A stretch of 23,800 nucleotides of DNA, taken from assembly GCA_002704665.1 (NCBI GenBank), contig PAHB01000086.1, positions 1-23,800 on the forward strand, in the 5' to 3' direction. Positions 15,937 to 23,078 of the stretch are shown here, one piece after another. The position numbers were made by a program, and so were the translations under genes. Under the pieces are notes generated by a model that was not told where the DNA came from, ran no database searches, and saw only the letters and a program-made list of their open reading frames with translations. This stretch comes from Pseudomonadota bacterium. Lineage in GTDB: Bacteria; Pseudomonadota; Gammaproteobacteria; Burkholderiales; Eutrophovitaceae. Position 1 is the stretch's first letter, and every line of letters starts with the position of its first letter.

Positions 15937-16598
15937 AACGAACCCCCACTGACAATATCCTCGACACTCTTAAGAATCGGCTTCAATAAGCTGCCTTTTG
16001 TGGTGAGTGCAGTTCTGTTGACAACCAACCGGGCGCTAATCGGCATAATATCTTCGACTTCTATTAAGTTATTAGCTTTTAATGTGGCTCCAGTAGATAC
16101 CAAATCAACTATCACATCGGACAATCCTACCAATGGGGCCAGTTCCATGGAACCGTACAGCTTAATAATGTTAACGTGAACCCCCTTTGCTGCAAAATGT
16201 GACCTCGCTATTTTGGGGTATTTCGTTGCGACCAAAATTCGGCTTCCTAACTTTACGGCTTTCTCGTAATCAAATTCGACACTTGCGGCCACAACCATTC
16301 TGCATTTTGCTATCCCTAAGTCTAAAGGTTGGTACAATCCATCAGCACCTTGTTCTATCAAAACATCTTTTCCCGCAATCCCGAAATCAGCAGCCCCGTA
16401 CTTTACATAAGTAGGGACATCGGTGGCCCTTATTAACACTATCTTGGTGTTTAACATCCTAGTGTCGATTATCAATTTACGTGATTCTGTGAAATTTTCA
16501 ATGGGCTCCATACCCACAAGTCTAAGTATCGGTAGAGTTTCATCAAAAATCCGCCCTTTTGAAAGAGCAAATGTTATTTCTTTTGTTTCATCTACCAA
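15933..16598 (-). CDS. hisG: ATP phosphoribosyltransferase, short (HisZ-dependent) form
   Basis: HisG condenses ATP with PRPP, the committed step of histidine synthesis. The 221-residue product is the short HisG(S) form: it has the two catalytic-domain halves but lacks the C-terminal ACT-like regulatory domain of 290-300-residue enzymes. Short forms need HisZ, a catalytically dead histidyl-tRNA synthetase homologue, for activity and feedback. No hisZ is in the window. PRPP binding is at DLVSTGA (residues 165-171), and ALSKGRIFDETLP marks the N-terminus. The start is TTG 16598, supported by GGGAG 6 nt upstream. No his leader peptide or attenuator lies in the 31-bp gap after murA. Confidence 0.96.
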   Translation of the reverse strand: MVDETKEITFALSKGRIFDETLPILRLVGMEPIENFTESRKLIIDTRMLNTKIVLIRATDVPTYVKYGAADFGIAGKDVLIEQGADGLYQPLDLGIAKCRMVVAASVEFDYEKAVKLGSRILVATKYPKIARSHFAAKGVHVNIIKLYGSMELAPLVGLSDVIVDLVSTGATLKANNLIEVEDIMPISARLVVNRTALTTKGSLLKPILKSVEDIVSGGSL

Positions 16599-16604
16599 GT
16601 TTGT

Positions 16605-16609
16605 CTCCC
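16605..16609 (-). promoter_or_regulatory. Ribosome binding site deciding the hisG TTG start
   Basis: GGGAG (minus strand) lies 6 nt before TTG 16598. A nearby ATG at 16591 is out of frame with HisG, so this site supports the TTG codon. Confidence 0.7.
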
Positions 16610-16629
16610 GCTATAAGTATATTCAATCA

Positions 16630-17883
16630 CTAGTTAGTTCGTTTTATTCGGGCGCCTAAATTGCCTAGCTTTTCCTCAATGCGCTCGTATCCCCTGTCAA
16701 GGTGATAAATCCTATCGATTGTCGTCTCGCCATCAGCCACTAATCCCGCCAATACTAAGCTAGCAGAGGCACGAAGATCAGTAGCCATAACCTTAGCAGC
16801 CTCCAGTTTAGGCACTCCTTCTATTAGTGCGACATTCCCTTTTATTGTAATGTTCGCTCCAAGTCGTCGTAATTCTTGTACATGCATGAATCTATTTTCA
16901 AAAATATTTTCCTCTATGCAAGATTTGCCCGTCGCCACCGTATTTAAGGCCATAAACTGTGCTTGCATATCGGTCGGAAAATTCGGGAAAGGCGCCGTAC
17001 AAAAGCTTATAGCGTTTAGCCTCCTATTCTGATTTACCGACAATACTTCATTTCCCATTTCAAGATTAGCCCCAGCCTGAATTAATTTATCTATTATAAC
17101 TTTTGAAGTGTTAACGTTGGCATTAATTAATCTTACTTTGCCTCCAGTCATCGTCGCTGCCACTAAAAAAGTCCCGGTTTCTATCCTGTCAGACATAACG
17201 GTGTAACTAGTTCCACTAAGTTCGTTAACTCCTCGCACTATGATTTTTTTTGTGCCCGCTCCCTTAATTTGGGCGCCCATGTTGATCAAACATCTTGCCA
17301 AATCAACCACCTCAGGTTCTCGAGCAGCATTATCGATTATTGTTTGCCCTTCAGCTAACGTTGCTGCCATCATTAAATTTTCGGTGCCCGTTACACTTAC
17401 TACGTCCATTGTTACATTCGCACCCTTCAAACCCTTTGTGGTGGCTTTGATGTAGCCTCGCCCCATTACGATCCTCGCGCCAAGAGCTCTCAACCCCTTT
17501 ATGTGTTGGTCAACCGGTCTCTGCCCAATGGCGCATCCCCCCGGCAATGAAACTTTTGCCTCGCCAAACCGCGCCAAAAGTGGTCCCAATACCAAAATAG
17601 ACGCCCTCATCGTTTTCACCAAATCATAGGGTGCAACAAGAGTATTTACATTTAGGGCATCAAGGACTACCGACGATTGTTCATCTAAAGTCACCTCTAC
17701 CCCCATTTGGCCAAGAAGAGACAACATAGTGGTAACGTCTCGCAAATGTGGAACATTTTTCAACTCAAGAGGCCTTTTGGCTAAAAGAGCTGCGCACATC
17801 ATAGGCAAAGCGGCGTTCTTGGAGCCCGAAATTCTTATCTCACCGTTGAGTTTCTTTCCCCCACTTAGGACTAGCTTATCCAA
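16630..17883 (-). CDS. murA: UDP-N-acetylglucosamine 1-carboxyvinyltransferase
   Basis: MurA transfers enolpyruvate from PEP to UDP-GlcNAc, the first committed step of peptidoglycan synthesis, and is the fosfomycin target. The 417-residue product has K22-N23 in SGSKNAALP and the fosfomycin-reactive cysteine C117 in GGCAIGQRPVDQH, so it is predicted to be of the sensitive type. DMQAQFMALN carries the conserved catalytic-site aspartate region. It starts at TTG 17883, 9 bp after ibaG, since the next ATG is 27 codons in. An AGG lies about 8 nt upstream. The ibaG-murA pairing is conserved in many Proteobacteria. Confidence 0.98.
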   Translation of the reverse strand: MDKLVLSGGKKLNGEIRISGSKNAALPMMCAALLAKRPLELKNVPHLRDVTTMLSLLGQMGVEVTLDEQSSVVLDALNVNTLVAPYDLVKTMRASILVLGPLLARFGEAKVSLPGGCAIGQRPVDQHIKGLRALGARIVMGRGYIKATTKGLKGANVTMDVVSVTGTENLMMAATLAEGQTIIDNAAREPEVVDLARCLINMGAQIKGAGTKKIIVRGVNELSGTSYTVMSDRIETGTFLVAATMTGGKVRLINANVNTSKVIIDKLIQAGANLEMGNEVLSVNQNRRLNAISFCTAPFPNFPTDMQAQFMALNTVATGKSCIEENIFENRFMHVQELRRLGANITIKGNVALIEGVPKLEAAKVMATDLRASASLVLAGLVADGETTIDRIYHLDRGYERIEEKLGNLGARIKRTN

Positions 17884-17892
17884 AGTGAATAC

Positions 17893-18129
17893 CTAGGTGG
17901 ATTTCCATTTTTCCGGGGTAAAAGTACGCATTGACAAAGCGTGAATTTCAGTACGCATCTTATCTCCCAGCGCATTATAGACGATCTGATGTTGTTTAAG
18001 GGTGTTTTTACCCTCGAAAACCTCGCTTACGATTACGGCCTCAAAATGCTGACCGTCGCCTTTTACGTCTACAAATTCGCACGCTAGGCTTTGCTCAATA
18101 TACGACTTCACGGTTTCTGGAGTTAACAT
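17893..18129 (-). CDS. ibaG: BolA-family protein IbaG
   Basis: This small protein belongs to the BolA/IbaG class, which works with monothiol glutaredoxins in iron-sulfur cluster handling. In E. coli ibaG (yrbA) affects acid tolerance. The 78-residue product has the class II KH-like fold, with DGQHFEAVIVSEVFEGKNTLKQHQ carrying the conserved histidines. RTEIHALSMRTFTPEKW contains the conserved C-terminal histidine and the TPEKW end. The ATG at 18129 has a strong AGAGGAA ribosome site. It lies 12 bp after the ABC permease and 9 bp before murA. The position beside murA favours IbaG over BolA. Confidence 0.93.
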   Translation of the reverse strand: MLTPETVKSYIEQSLACEFVDVKGDGQHFEAVIVSEVFEGKNTLKQHQIVYNALGDKMRTEIHALSMRTFTPEKWKST

Positions 18130-18141
18130 AATTTCCTCTTA

Positions 18142-18897
18142 CTAAGTTCGCAGTTTATAACCACTTTTTATAACATTAAAAGTAACAGCAGATAAAGAAA
18201 GAAATACTATACCCACAACTAAAAAAGAAACCATCGGCGAAACGTCAGACTTCCCAAAAAAACCATATCTAAACCCGTCTATCATGTAAAAAAATGGATT
18301 GCTTCGGGATACCTGTTGCCAAAATTCCGGCAAAGAGTGGATTGAATAAAACACCCCTGATAAAAAAGTCATCGGCATAACTATGAAGTTTTGAAAAACT
18401 GCTACCTGATCAAATTTTTCCGCCCAAATTCCTGCCAGCAGACCCAAACACGCCAAAATTCCCGCTCCTAAAACGGCAAAAATGATTATCCAAAAGAAAT
18501 TAAAAGTGCTTATGTTTATAAAAATTATAGAAGCGAGAACGACACCAAAACCTACCGAAACCCCCCTAATTACCGAGGCCAACAGGTAAGCTAAAAATAC
18601 TTGAAAATTAGATATCGGGGCTAAAAGAAGGAAAACTATGTTACCAGTTACCTTTGACTGGATTATGCTGGAAGAACCGTTCGCAAACGCATTTTGAAGA
18701 ACTGACATCATGGCTAAGCCAGGCACCAAAAACTGGGTATACCCAACATCAATGTAAACAGTGACTCTATCCTGCAGAATATGGGAAAAAATTAACAGGT
18801 ATAAAAGCGCCGTAAGAATAGGCGCCGCAACAGTTTGAAACACTACTCTCCAGAAACGCAATAGTTCCTTATACAAAAGGGTATAAAAACCGACCAT
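18142..18897 (-). CDS. ABC-2 type transporter permease (YadH-like)
   Basis: The 251-residue product is an inner-membrane permease of the ABC-2 family with six predicted spans, roughly at 20-40, 55-75, 100-130, 138-160, 168-188 and 222-245. The conserved ABC-2 region includes MPMTFLSGVFYSIHSLPEFWQ, the segment before the last span. It pairs with the ATP-binding subunit 4 bp upstream. The pair resembles E. coli YadG/YadH, a probable exporter of unknown substrate. In Beta- and Gammaproteobacteria this pair commonly sits between mlaB and ibaG-murA, which hints at an envelope substrate, but nothing in the sequence identifies it. Confidence 0.92.
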   Translation of the reverse strand: MVGFYTLLYKELLRFWRVVFQTVAAPILTALLYLLIFSHILQDRVTVYIDVGYTQFLVPGLAMMSVLQNAFANGSSSIIQSKVTGNIVFLLLAPISNFQVFLAYLLASVIRGVSVGFGVVLASIIFINISTFNFFWIIIFAVLGAGILACLGLLAGIWAEKFDQVAVFQNFIVMPMTFLSGVFYSIHSLPEFWQQVSRSNPFFYMIDGFRYGFFGKSDVSPMVSFLVVGIVFLSLSAVTFNVIKSGYKLRT

Positions 18898-18901
18898 GGC
18901 C

Positions 18902-19804
18902 TTAATCTTCCTTTATCACCGAGAAAAAAACATCTTCTAGATCAGCCTCTCGAAGAACCATTGAAATAACCTCGTCTTCAACCCGCCTCAGCTCTCTTAA
19001 TATGACTTCAACCTCGGAATAATCACTCAATCGAAAAACCCATTCGCCATCCGCAGCGACTTCTAGTAGGTATTCATTTAGCGCTGATGGCAAAACCATT
19101 TTTTTTGTTCTTAAAACAAGTCTGATCCCGGAAAAACGTTTCAACAAATTTTGTGTGGTATCTAGTGCCGCTAAGCGTCCATTTTTCAACATCCCAACTC
19201 TCTCGCAAAGCACTTCAGCTTCCTCCAAATAATGAGTGGTAAGCACTATTGTGTGCCCTTGCGAGTTGAGATTTTTCATGAACTTCCATAAACCTCTCCT
19301 CAATTCCACATCAACGCCAGCAGTTGGCTCATCCAATATTATAACCGGCGGCTTATGCATTAGTGCTTGGGCAACTAGGACTCTTCTTTTCATCCCACCG
19401 GATAAAGTTCGCATATTTTCATCCATTTTATCTTGAAGCCCAAGACCGCTTGTTACTTCTTCGATCCAGTCAGTATTGCCTCTGATTCCAAAATACCCGG
19501 ACTGAATCGTTAGCATTTCTCTGACCGTAAAAAAAGGATCATAAACCAATTCTTGGGGCACAACTCCCAGTTTTTTTCGGGCTTCAAGATAATCTGAAGA
19601 TACATCTTTTCCCATGACAGCTGTCGAGCCAGAGTCCGCAACACAAAGACCCGCTAAGATGCTTATCAAAGTTGTTTTTCCAGCCCCGTTAGGTCCAAGA
19701 AGAGCAAAGAACTCACCCTCCCTAACGTTAAGGCTAACATCAGACAAAGCATTGAAAGATCCGTAATGCTTGTTAATGTTTTTTATTTCTAAAGCAGCGG
19801 TCAT
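18902..19804 (-). CDS. ABC transporter ATP-binding protein (YadG-like)
   Basis: This is the cytoplasmic ATPase of the ABC-2 exporter encoded with the next gene. In the 300-residue product the Walker A motif GPNGAGKTT is at 37-45 and the Q-loop at Q84. The signature LSGGMKRR is at 134-141, Walker B IILDEP at 155-160, and TTHYLEEAE holds the H-loop histidine. The C-terminal 80 residues form the accessory domain typical of DrrA/NodI/YadG-type subunits. The ATG at 19804 lacks a ribosome site at normal spacing: the AGGAG upstream is about 19 nt away. Its stop is 4 bp from the permease start. Confidence 0.95.
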   Translation of the reverse strand: MTAALEIKNINKHYGSFNALSDVSLNVREGEFFALLGPNGAGKTTLISILAGLCVADSGSTAVMGKDVSSDYLEARKKLGVVPQELVYDPFFTVREMLTIQSGYFGIRGNTDWIEEVTSGLGLQDKMDENMRTLSGGMKRRVLVAQALMHKPPVIILDEPTAGVDVELRRGLWKFMKNLNSQGHTIVLTTHYLEEAEVLCERVGMLKNGRLAALDTTQNLLKRFSGIRLVLRTKKMVLPSALNEYLLEVAADGEWVFRLSDYSEVEVILRELRRVEDEVISMVLREADLEDVFFSVIKED

Positions 19805-19835
19805 GTATTTTGTAACAAAACATCTCCTGGGTCAG

Positions 19836-20126
19836 TTACTCATGCAACCGAATTAGCCCAAGAACTCCGTAAACAGCCATTAAACTGCGAACAGAGTTGT
19901 TGGCCCCGGTAAATTTTATCTGTTTATTCATCTTTTTCGCATTACGAATCCAATCAAGCATTACAGCAATTAAAGCCGAGTCCAACTTTGTTATCTGCGA
20001 AAGATCAACGGTGAAATCCTTACCTGGTTGTACTAAATATTCCAGACCTCCTTTCGATATGGTGTTGGCAGTCTCCACATTAAAAGGGCCTTTAACAATA
20101 TAAACTGAAACATTTTGTTGCAACAT
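19836..20126 (-). CDS. mlaB: Lipid asymmetry maintenance protein MlaB (STAS domain)
   Basis: MlaB is a small cytoplasmic STAS-domain protein that binds the MlaF ATPase and stabilises the MlaFEDB complex. The 96-residue product is one STAS domain, with an N-terminal strand pair (VSVYIVKGPFNVETA) and the core VDLSQITKLDSALIAVMLDW. Residues D49-S50-A51 correspond to the conserved site that contacts MlaF. It lies 13 bp after mlaC and 31 bp before the ABC ATPase. Operon context rules out an anti-sigma antagonist. Confidence 0.9.
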   Translation of the reverse strand: MLQQNVSVYIVKGPFNVETANTISKGGLEYLVQPGKDFTVDLSQITKLDSALIAVMLDWIRNAKKMNKQIKFTGANNSVRSLMAVYGVLGLIRLHE

Positions 20127-20139
20127 GATTTAATTGACC

Positions 20140-20766
20140 CTACTTTTCTGAATTATTCGAATTTTTTTCAGCCAGGGCTTTTAACAAGCCTTCAATACCA
20201 CCTTTTTGAATTTCTTGCATGAAAACATTTCTATAATTAATGACCAAACTGGCGCCATCTACCCTAACATCGTAAACTTTCCATGTGTCATTTTTTGTAC
20301 GCAATAAATCATAATCAACGCTAAGGGGTGGAGCGCCCCCAGGCAATCTGACCACGGTATTTACTGAAACTTGCTTCTCGTCTGGCTTCACTCGTGGAAG
20401 AGCACGCGTCTCAATAACAATTCCTTTATACATCTTAAATGCAGCAGCATACGAACGCATCAGCATCTCATGAAACTCCCTTACAAGAGCCTTTTTTTGC
20501 TCTTTCGATGCGTCCCGCCAACTACGCCCGACAGCAAGACGAGTCATGCGCGGGAAATCAATATGAGGAGCAACTTTTTCCTCCATTATCTCCTTTATCC
20601 GATTGATATCACCTGCCTGAACACCCGGATCGTTTTGCACGGTTTCCAAAATATCCTCTACAGTTTCTTTCACGAGTGTGTCTGGATCTGATTGAGCATT
20701 CGCTATTCCAATCCATATTCCCAACAACAAACATTTCACCAAAAGAATTGTCGCCTTGTGTTTCAT
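20140..20766 (-). CDS. mlaC: Periplasmic phospholipid-binding protein MlaC
   Basis: MlaC shuttles phospholipid across the periplasm between outer-membrane MlaA and the inner-membrane MlaFEDB complex. The 208-residue product starts with a Sec signal peptide (MKHKATILLVKCLLLGIWIG, cleavage expected after IANA near residue 24). The MlaC/Ttg2D domain includes HIDFPRMTRLAVGRSWRDAS, PLSVDYDLL and WKVYDVRVDGASLVINYR. ATG 20766 was chosen because a longer frame (to 20844) would overlap mlaD and bury the signal peptide. A purine-rich AGGGGG lies about 7 nt upstream. It follows mlaD by 28 bp, with no mlaA in between. Confidence 0.96.
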   Translation of the reverse strand: MKHKATILLVKCLLLGIWIGIANAQSDPDTLVKETVEDILETVQNDPGVQAGDINRIKEIMEEKVAPHIDFPRMTRLAVGRSWRDASKEQKKALVREFHEMLMRSYAAAFKMYKGIVIETRALPRVKPDEKQVSVNTVVRLPGGAPPLSVDYDLLRTKNDTWKVYDVRVDGASLVINYRNVFMQEIQKGGIEGLLKALAEKNSNNSEK

Positions 20767-20794
20767 CCTTAACCCCCTAAGTAACCCATTTTCA

Positions 20795-21265
20795 CTATTT
20801 ATCTCCACCGCTTTCCGACGCTTTGTTGAACAAGAATTGCCCAATAACCTTTTCTAATACCATTGCAGATTGAGTTAAAACTATTTGATCTCCATCCACT
20901 AATAGTTCTACATCACCGCCACCGTCCAATCCAACATACTGTTCTCCTAACAAACCAGCGGTCAAAATAGAAACAGAGCTATCCCTCGGAAATTCGAATT
21001 GTTTACCCAATCTCATCGATACGGTTGCTCTTAAAGTCCGATTATTAAAAACTATCTTTTCAATTCTTCCGACAACGACTCCAGCACTTTTCACCGGGGC
21101 TTTTGTCTTGAGCCCGCCAATATTATCGAACTCTGCGGTGACAACATATCCTTCTGCGACACTAAAATTAGTAGCGCTTCCAACTTTGAAAGCCAAAAAC
21201 AAGAGCCCTAAGAAACCGGCCGTTACAAATATTCCTACCCAAAGATCAATTGTTCCTCTCGCCAT
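20795..21265 (-). CDS. mlaD: MCE-domain protein MlaD
   Basis: MlaD is the periplasmic, membrane-anchored substrate-binding ring of the Mla transporter and forms a homohexamer with a central hydrophobic channel. The 156-residue product has one N-terminal span (about 8-28). A single MCE domain follows at about 38-115, with FDNIGGLKTKAPVKSAGVVVGRI and VSILTAGLLGEQYVGLDGGG as typical sequences. A short hydrophobic C-terminal helix (VLEKVIGQFLFN) fits the pore-lining helix. It sits 3 bp after mlaE. Confidence 0.96.
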   Translation of the reverse strand: MARGTIDLWVGIFVTAGFLGLLFLAFKVGSATNFSVAEGYVVTAEFDNIGGLKTKAPVKSAGVVVGRIEKIVFNNRTLRATVSMRLGKQFEFPRDSSVSILTAGLLGEQYVGLDGGGDVELLVDGDQIVLTQSAMVLEKVIGQFLFNKASESGGDK

Positions 21266-21268
21266 ACA

Positions 21269-22054
21269 CTAAGCCCCCGTAAACATAAATGCCGTTAATA
21301 CAAAATCCAAAGCTAATATCGCCAAAGCCGAAGTCACGACTGTTCTAGTGACCGCTCGAGATACCCCTTCGGCGGTGGGAAGGCAATCAAAGCCCTCAAA
21401 AAGAGCTATGGCATTTACAGCGAATCCGAAGACAATGCTCTTGTAAATGCCATTCAATATATCGCCTTGAAAATCAACGCTTGCTTGCATTTGTGACCAA
21501 AACGCGCCGCCATCTACTCCAATAACAACAACTGTAATAAGATACCCTCCCAATATTCCCATGGCACTAAATATCGCCGCCAACAATGGCATCGAGAAAA
21601 AACCACCCCAAAACATCGGCGTAATAACCCTTTGAAAGGGATCAACCGCCATCATTTCCATAGCCGAGAGCTGATCACTCGATTTCATAATTCCGATTTT
21701 AGCTGTCATCGCTGATCCTGCTCTAGAAGCAAATAGTAAGGCCGCAACAACCGGCCCCAACTCTCTGACCAACGATAACGCTACTAAGGTTCCGACGGCT
21801 TCCGCTGATCCATATCTTTTGAGAGTTTCATAGCCCTGCAAGCCTAACACCAATCCCACAAAAAGCCCGGAGACCACAATGATTATTAAAGACAGAGTCC
21901 CAGCAAAATAAATTTCGTTGATGAATAATCGGGGCCTGGCGAAAGTCATTTTTGACCTTGCTATAACATTACCAATGAAAGCCGTTCCAGCACCGATCTT
22001 CCATATCCCATTAACAGTCAACCTGCCAATTGCGACAACCCCTCTCTGAAACAT
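21269..22054 (-). CDS. mlaE: Lipid asymmetry ABC transporter permease MlaE
   Basis: MlaE is the inner-membrane permease of the MlaFEDB phospholipid transporter. The 261-residue product has an N-terminal interfacial helix and about five spans. The most conserved segment is LSLVRELGPVVAALLFASRAGSA, followed by the coupling region GIMKSSDQLSAMEMMAVDP, which contacts MlaF. The C-terminal half includes the conserved ALFEGFDCLPTAEGVSRA. It starts at ATG 22054, 8 bp after mlaF, and stops 3 bp before mlaD. Confidence 0.97.
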   Translation of the reverse strand: MFQRGVVAIGRLTVNGIWKIGAGTAFIGNVIARSKMTFARPRLFINEIYFAGTLSLIIIVVSGLFVGLVLGLQGYETLKRYGSAEAVGTLVALSLVRELGPVVAALLFASRAGSAMTAKIGIMKSSDQLSAMEMMAVDPFQRVITPMFWGGFFSMPLLAAIFSAMGILGGYLITVVVIGVDGGAFWSQMQASVDFQGDILNGIYKSIVFGFAVNAIALFEGFDCLPTAEGVSRAVTRTVVTSALAILALDFVLTAFMFTGA

Positions 22055-22062
22055 TTTATCCT

Positions 22063-22884
22063 CTAACCTCCCAATCCTAAGTCGCTCCTATAATCACTAG
22101 CTGGGTAGTGAAGAGGAACTGGTCCGTCTATTTCTCCGTTGATAAATTGTTTTATCAATGGATTGTCGGATTGCCTAATTTCATCCGGAGTTCCTTGCCC
22201 TACTACACTTCCGGCTGCAAAAAAAATACAATAGTCCACTATATTTAACGATACCTCCAAATCATGGGTTACCAATACCGATGTTAGTCCCAAAGCATCA
22301 TTCAATTTACTTATCAAATTAGCTATAACCGCTGTAGCAACCGGGTCCAAACCCGTGAAAGGTTCGTCATACATTATAAGCTCGGGATCGAGAGCTATCG
22401 CCCTTGCTAGTGCCACTCGTCGGGCCATACCTCCTGAAAGCTCCGACGTCATCAAATCCCTCGCGCCCCTCAGACCAACTGCGTCCAATTTCATTATTGC
22501 CAAATCACGGAGAATTTGCTCTGGCAAATCAGTGTGCTCCCTGAGCGGGAAAATAACATTTTCAAACACCGATAAATCGGTGAACAATGCTCCGAATTGG
22601 TAAAGCATACCCATTCTTCTTCGGGCGGCATACAGTTGTTTATATGACATTCCCCCAATTGACTGACCATCAAATTTAACCGTCCCGTGGGATGGAGCCA
22701 GCTGGCCACCGACCAACTTCAAAAAAGTGGTTTTTCCAGTGCCGCTGCCTCCAAAAATCGCAGTAATTTTACCTGTCGGGACGCTTACGCTAACATTGTC
22801 AAGAATTTTCCTTGCTCCATAGCAAAAGGTTACCGATTCAAACTCGATCATCGAATTACTTTTATTTGTTGGTTTTTCATCCAT
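22063..22884 (-). CDS. mlaF: Lipid asymmetry ABC transporter ATP-binding protein MlaF
   Basis: MlaF is the ATPase that powers the MlaFEDB complex. The 273-residue product has Walker A GGSGTGKTT at 45-53, signature LSGGMARRVALARAIA, Walker B LIMYDEP and VTHDLE with the H-loop histidine. The C-terminal extension after about residue 240 fits the segment that crosses to the partner MlaF and MlaB. I chose ATG 22884. Two in-frame GTG codons precede it (22890, 22887), and a later ATG at residue 12 (MIEFESV) matches the start of several relatives, so the N-terminus is uncertain by about 11 residues. It is the first gene of the 20-gene minus-strand block. Confidence 0.96.
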   Translation of the reverse strand: MDEKPTNKSNSMIEFESVTFCYGARKILDNVSVSVPTGKITAIFGGSGTGKTTFLKLVGGQLAPSHGTVKFDGQSIGGMSYKQLYAARRRMGMLYQFGALFTDLSVFENVIFPLREHTDLPEQILRDLAIMKLDAVGLRGARDLMTSELSGGMARRVALARAIALDPELIMYDEPFTGLDPVATAVIANLISKLNDALGLTSVLVTHDLEVSLNIVDYCIFFAAGSVVGQGTPDEIRQSDNPLIKQFINGEIDGPVPLHYPASDYRSDLGLGG

Positions 22885-22891
22885 CACCACA

Positions 22892-22918
22892 AGTATAACC
22901 GTCTGTAAAAAGATTGGT
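22892..22918 (-). promoter_or_regulatory. Possible mla promoter, very close to the mlaF start
   Basis: Minus strand: -10 TATACT (22897-22892, five of six) lies only 7 nt before the mlaF ATG. A weak -35-like TTACCA sits about 17 bp upstream. If used, the mRNA would be nearly leaderless. No ribosome site is seen before the ATG, which is consistent with that. The rest of the 194-bp divergent gap (22885-23078) contains a plus-strand TATAAT (22986-22991) without a matching -35. Confidence 0.3.
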
Positions 22919-23021
22919 AAGCTCCAAAAATTGATAACCTCTATTTTTCTGCAGCGAGGCAGAAGCTTTCTTAGGCTTTTGCCGTTATAATAGGGTCATT
23001 CACCTTCATGGCTGCAAATTG

Positions 23022-23072
23022 ATGAAAACATTCATTAAACACGAATTTCTGTACCCTTTAAAATTGAGGTAA
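23022..23072 (+). other. Possible 16-codon upstream ORF before the AAA ATPase gene
   Basis: ATG at 23022 opens 16 codons (MKTFIKHEFLYPLKLR) ending in TAA at 23070-23072, 6 nt before the ATPase ATG. The ribosome site for the ATPase (GAGGT, 23066-23070) lies over its last codons, so translation of one could affect the other. It has no clear ribosome site of its own. It may be chance. Confidence 0.2.
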
Positions 23073-23078
23073 AATTTA

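Noticed and set aside
19751..19820. Short out-of-frame ORF beginning at an ATG right after AGGAG, overlapping the start of the ABC ATPase gene
   Set aside because: It would encode only 16 residues and overlaps a canonical ABC N-terminus. Only the odd ribosome-site spacing supports it.
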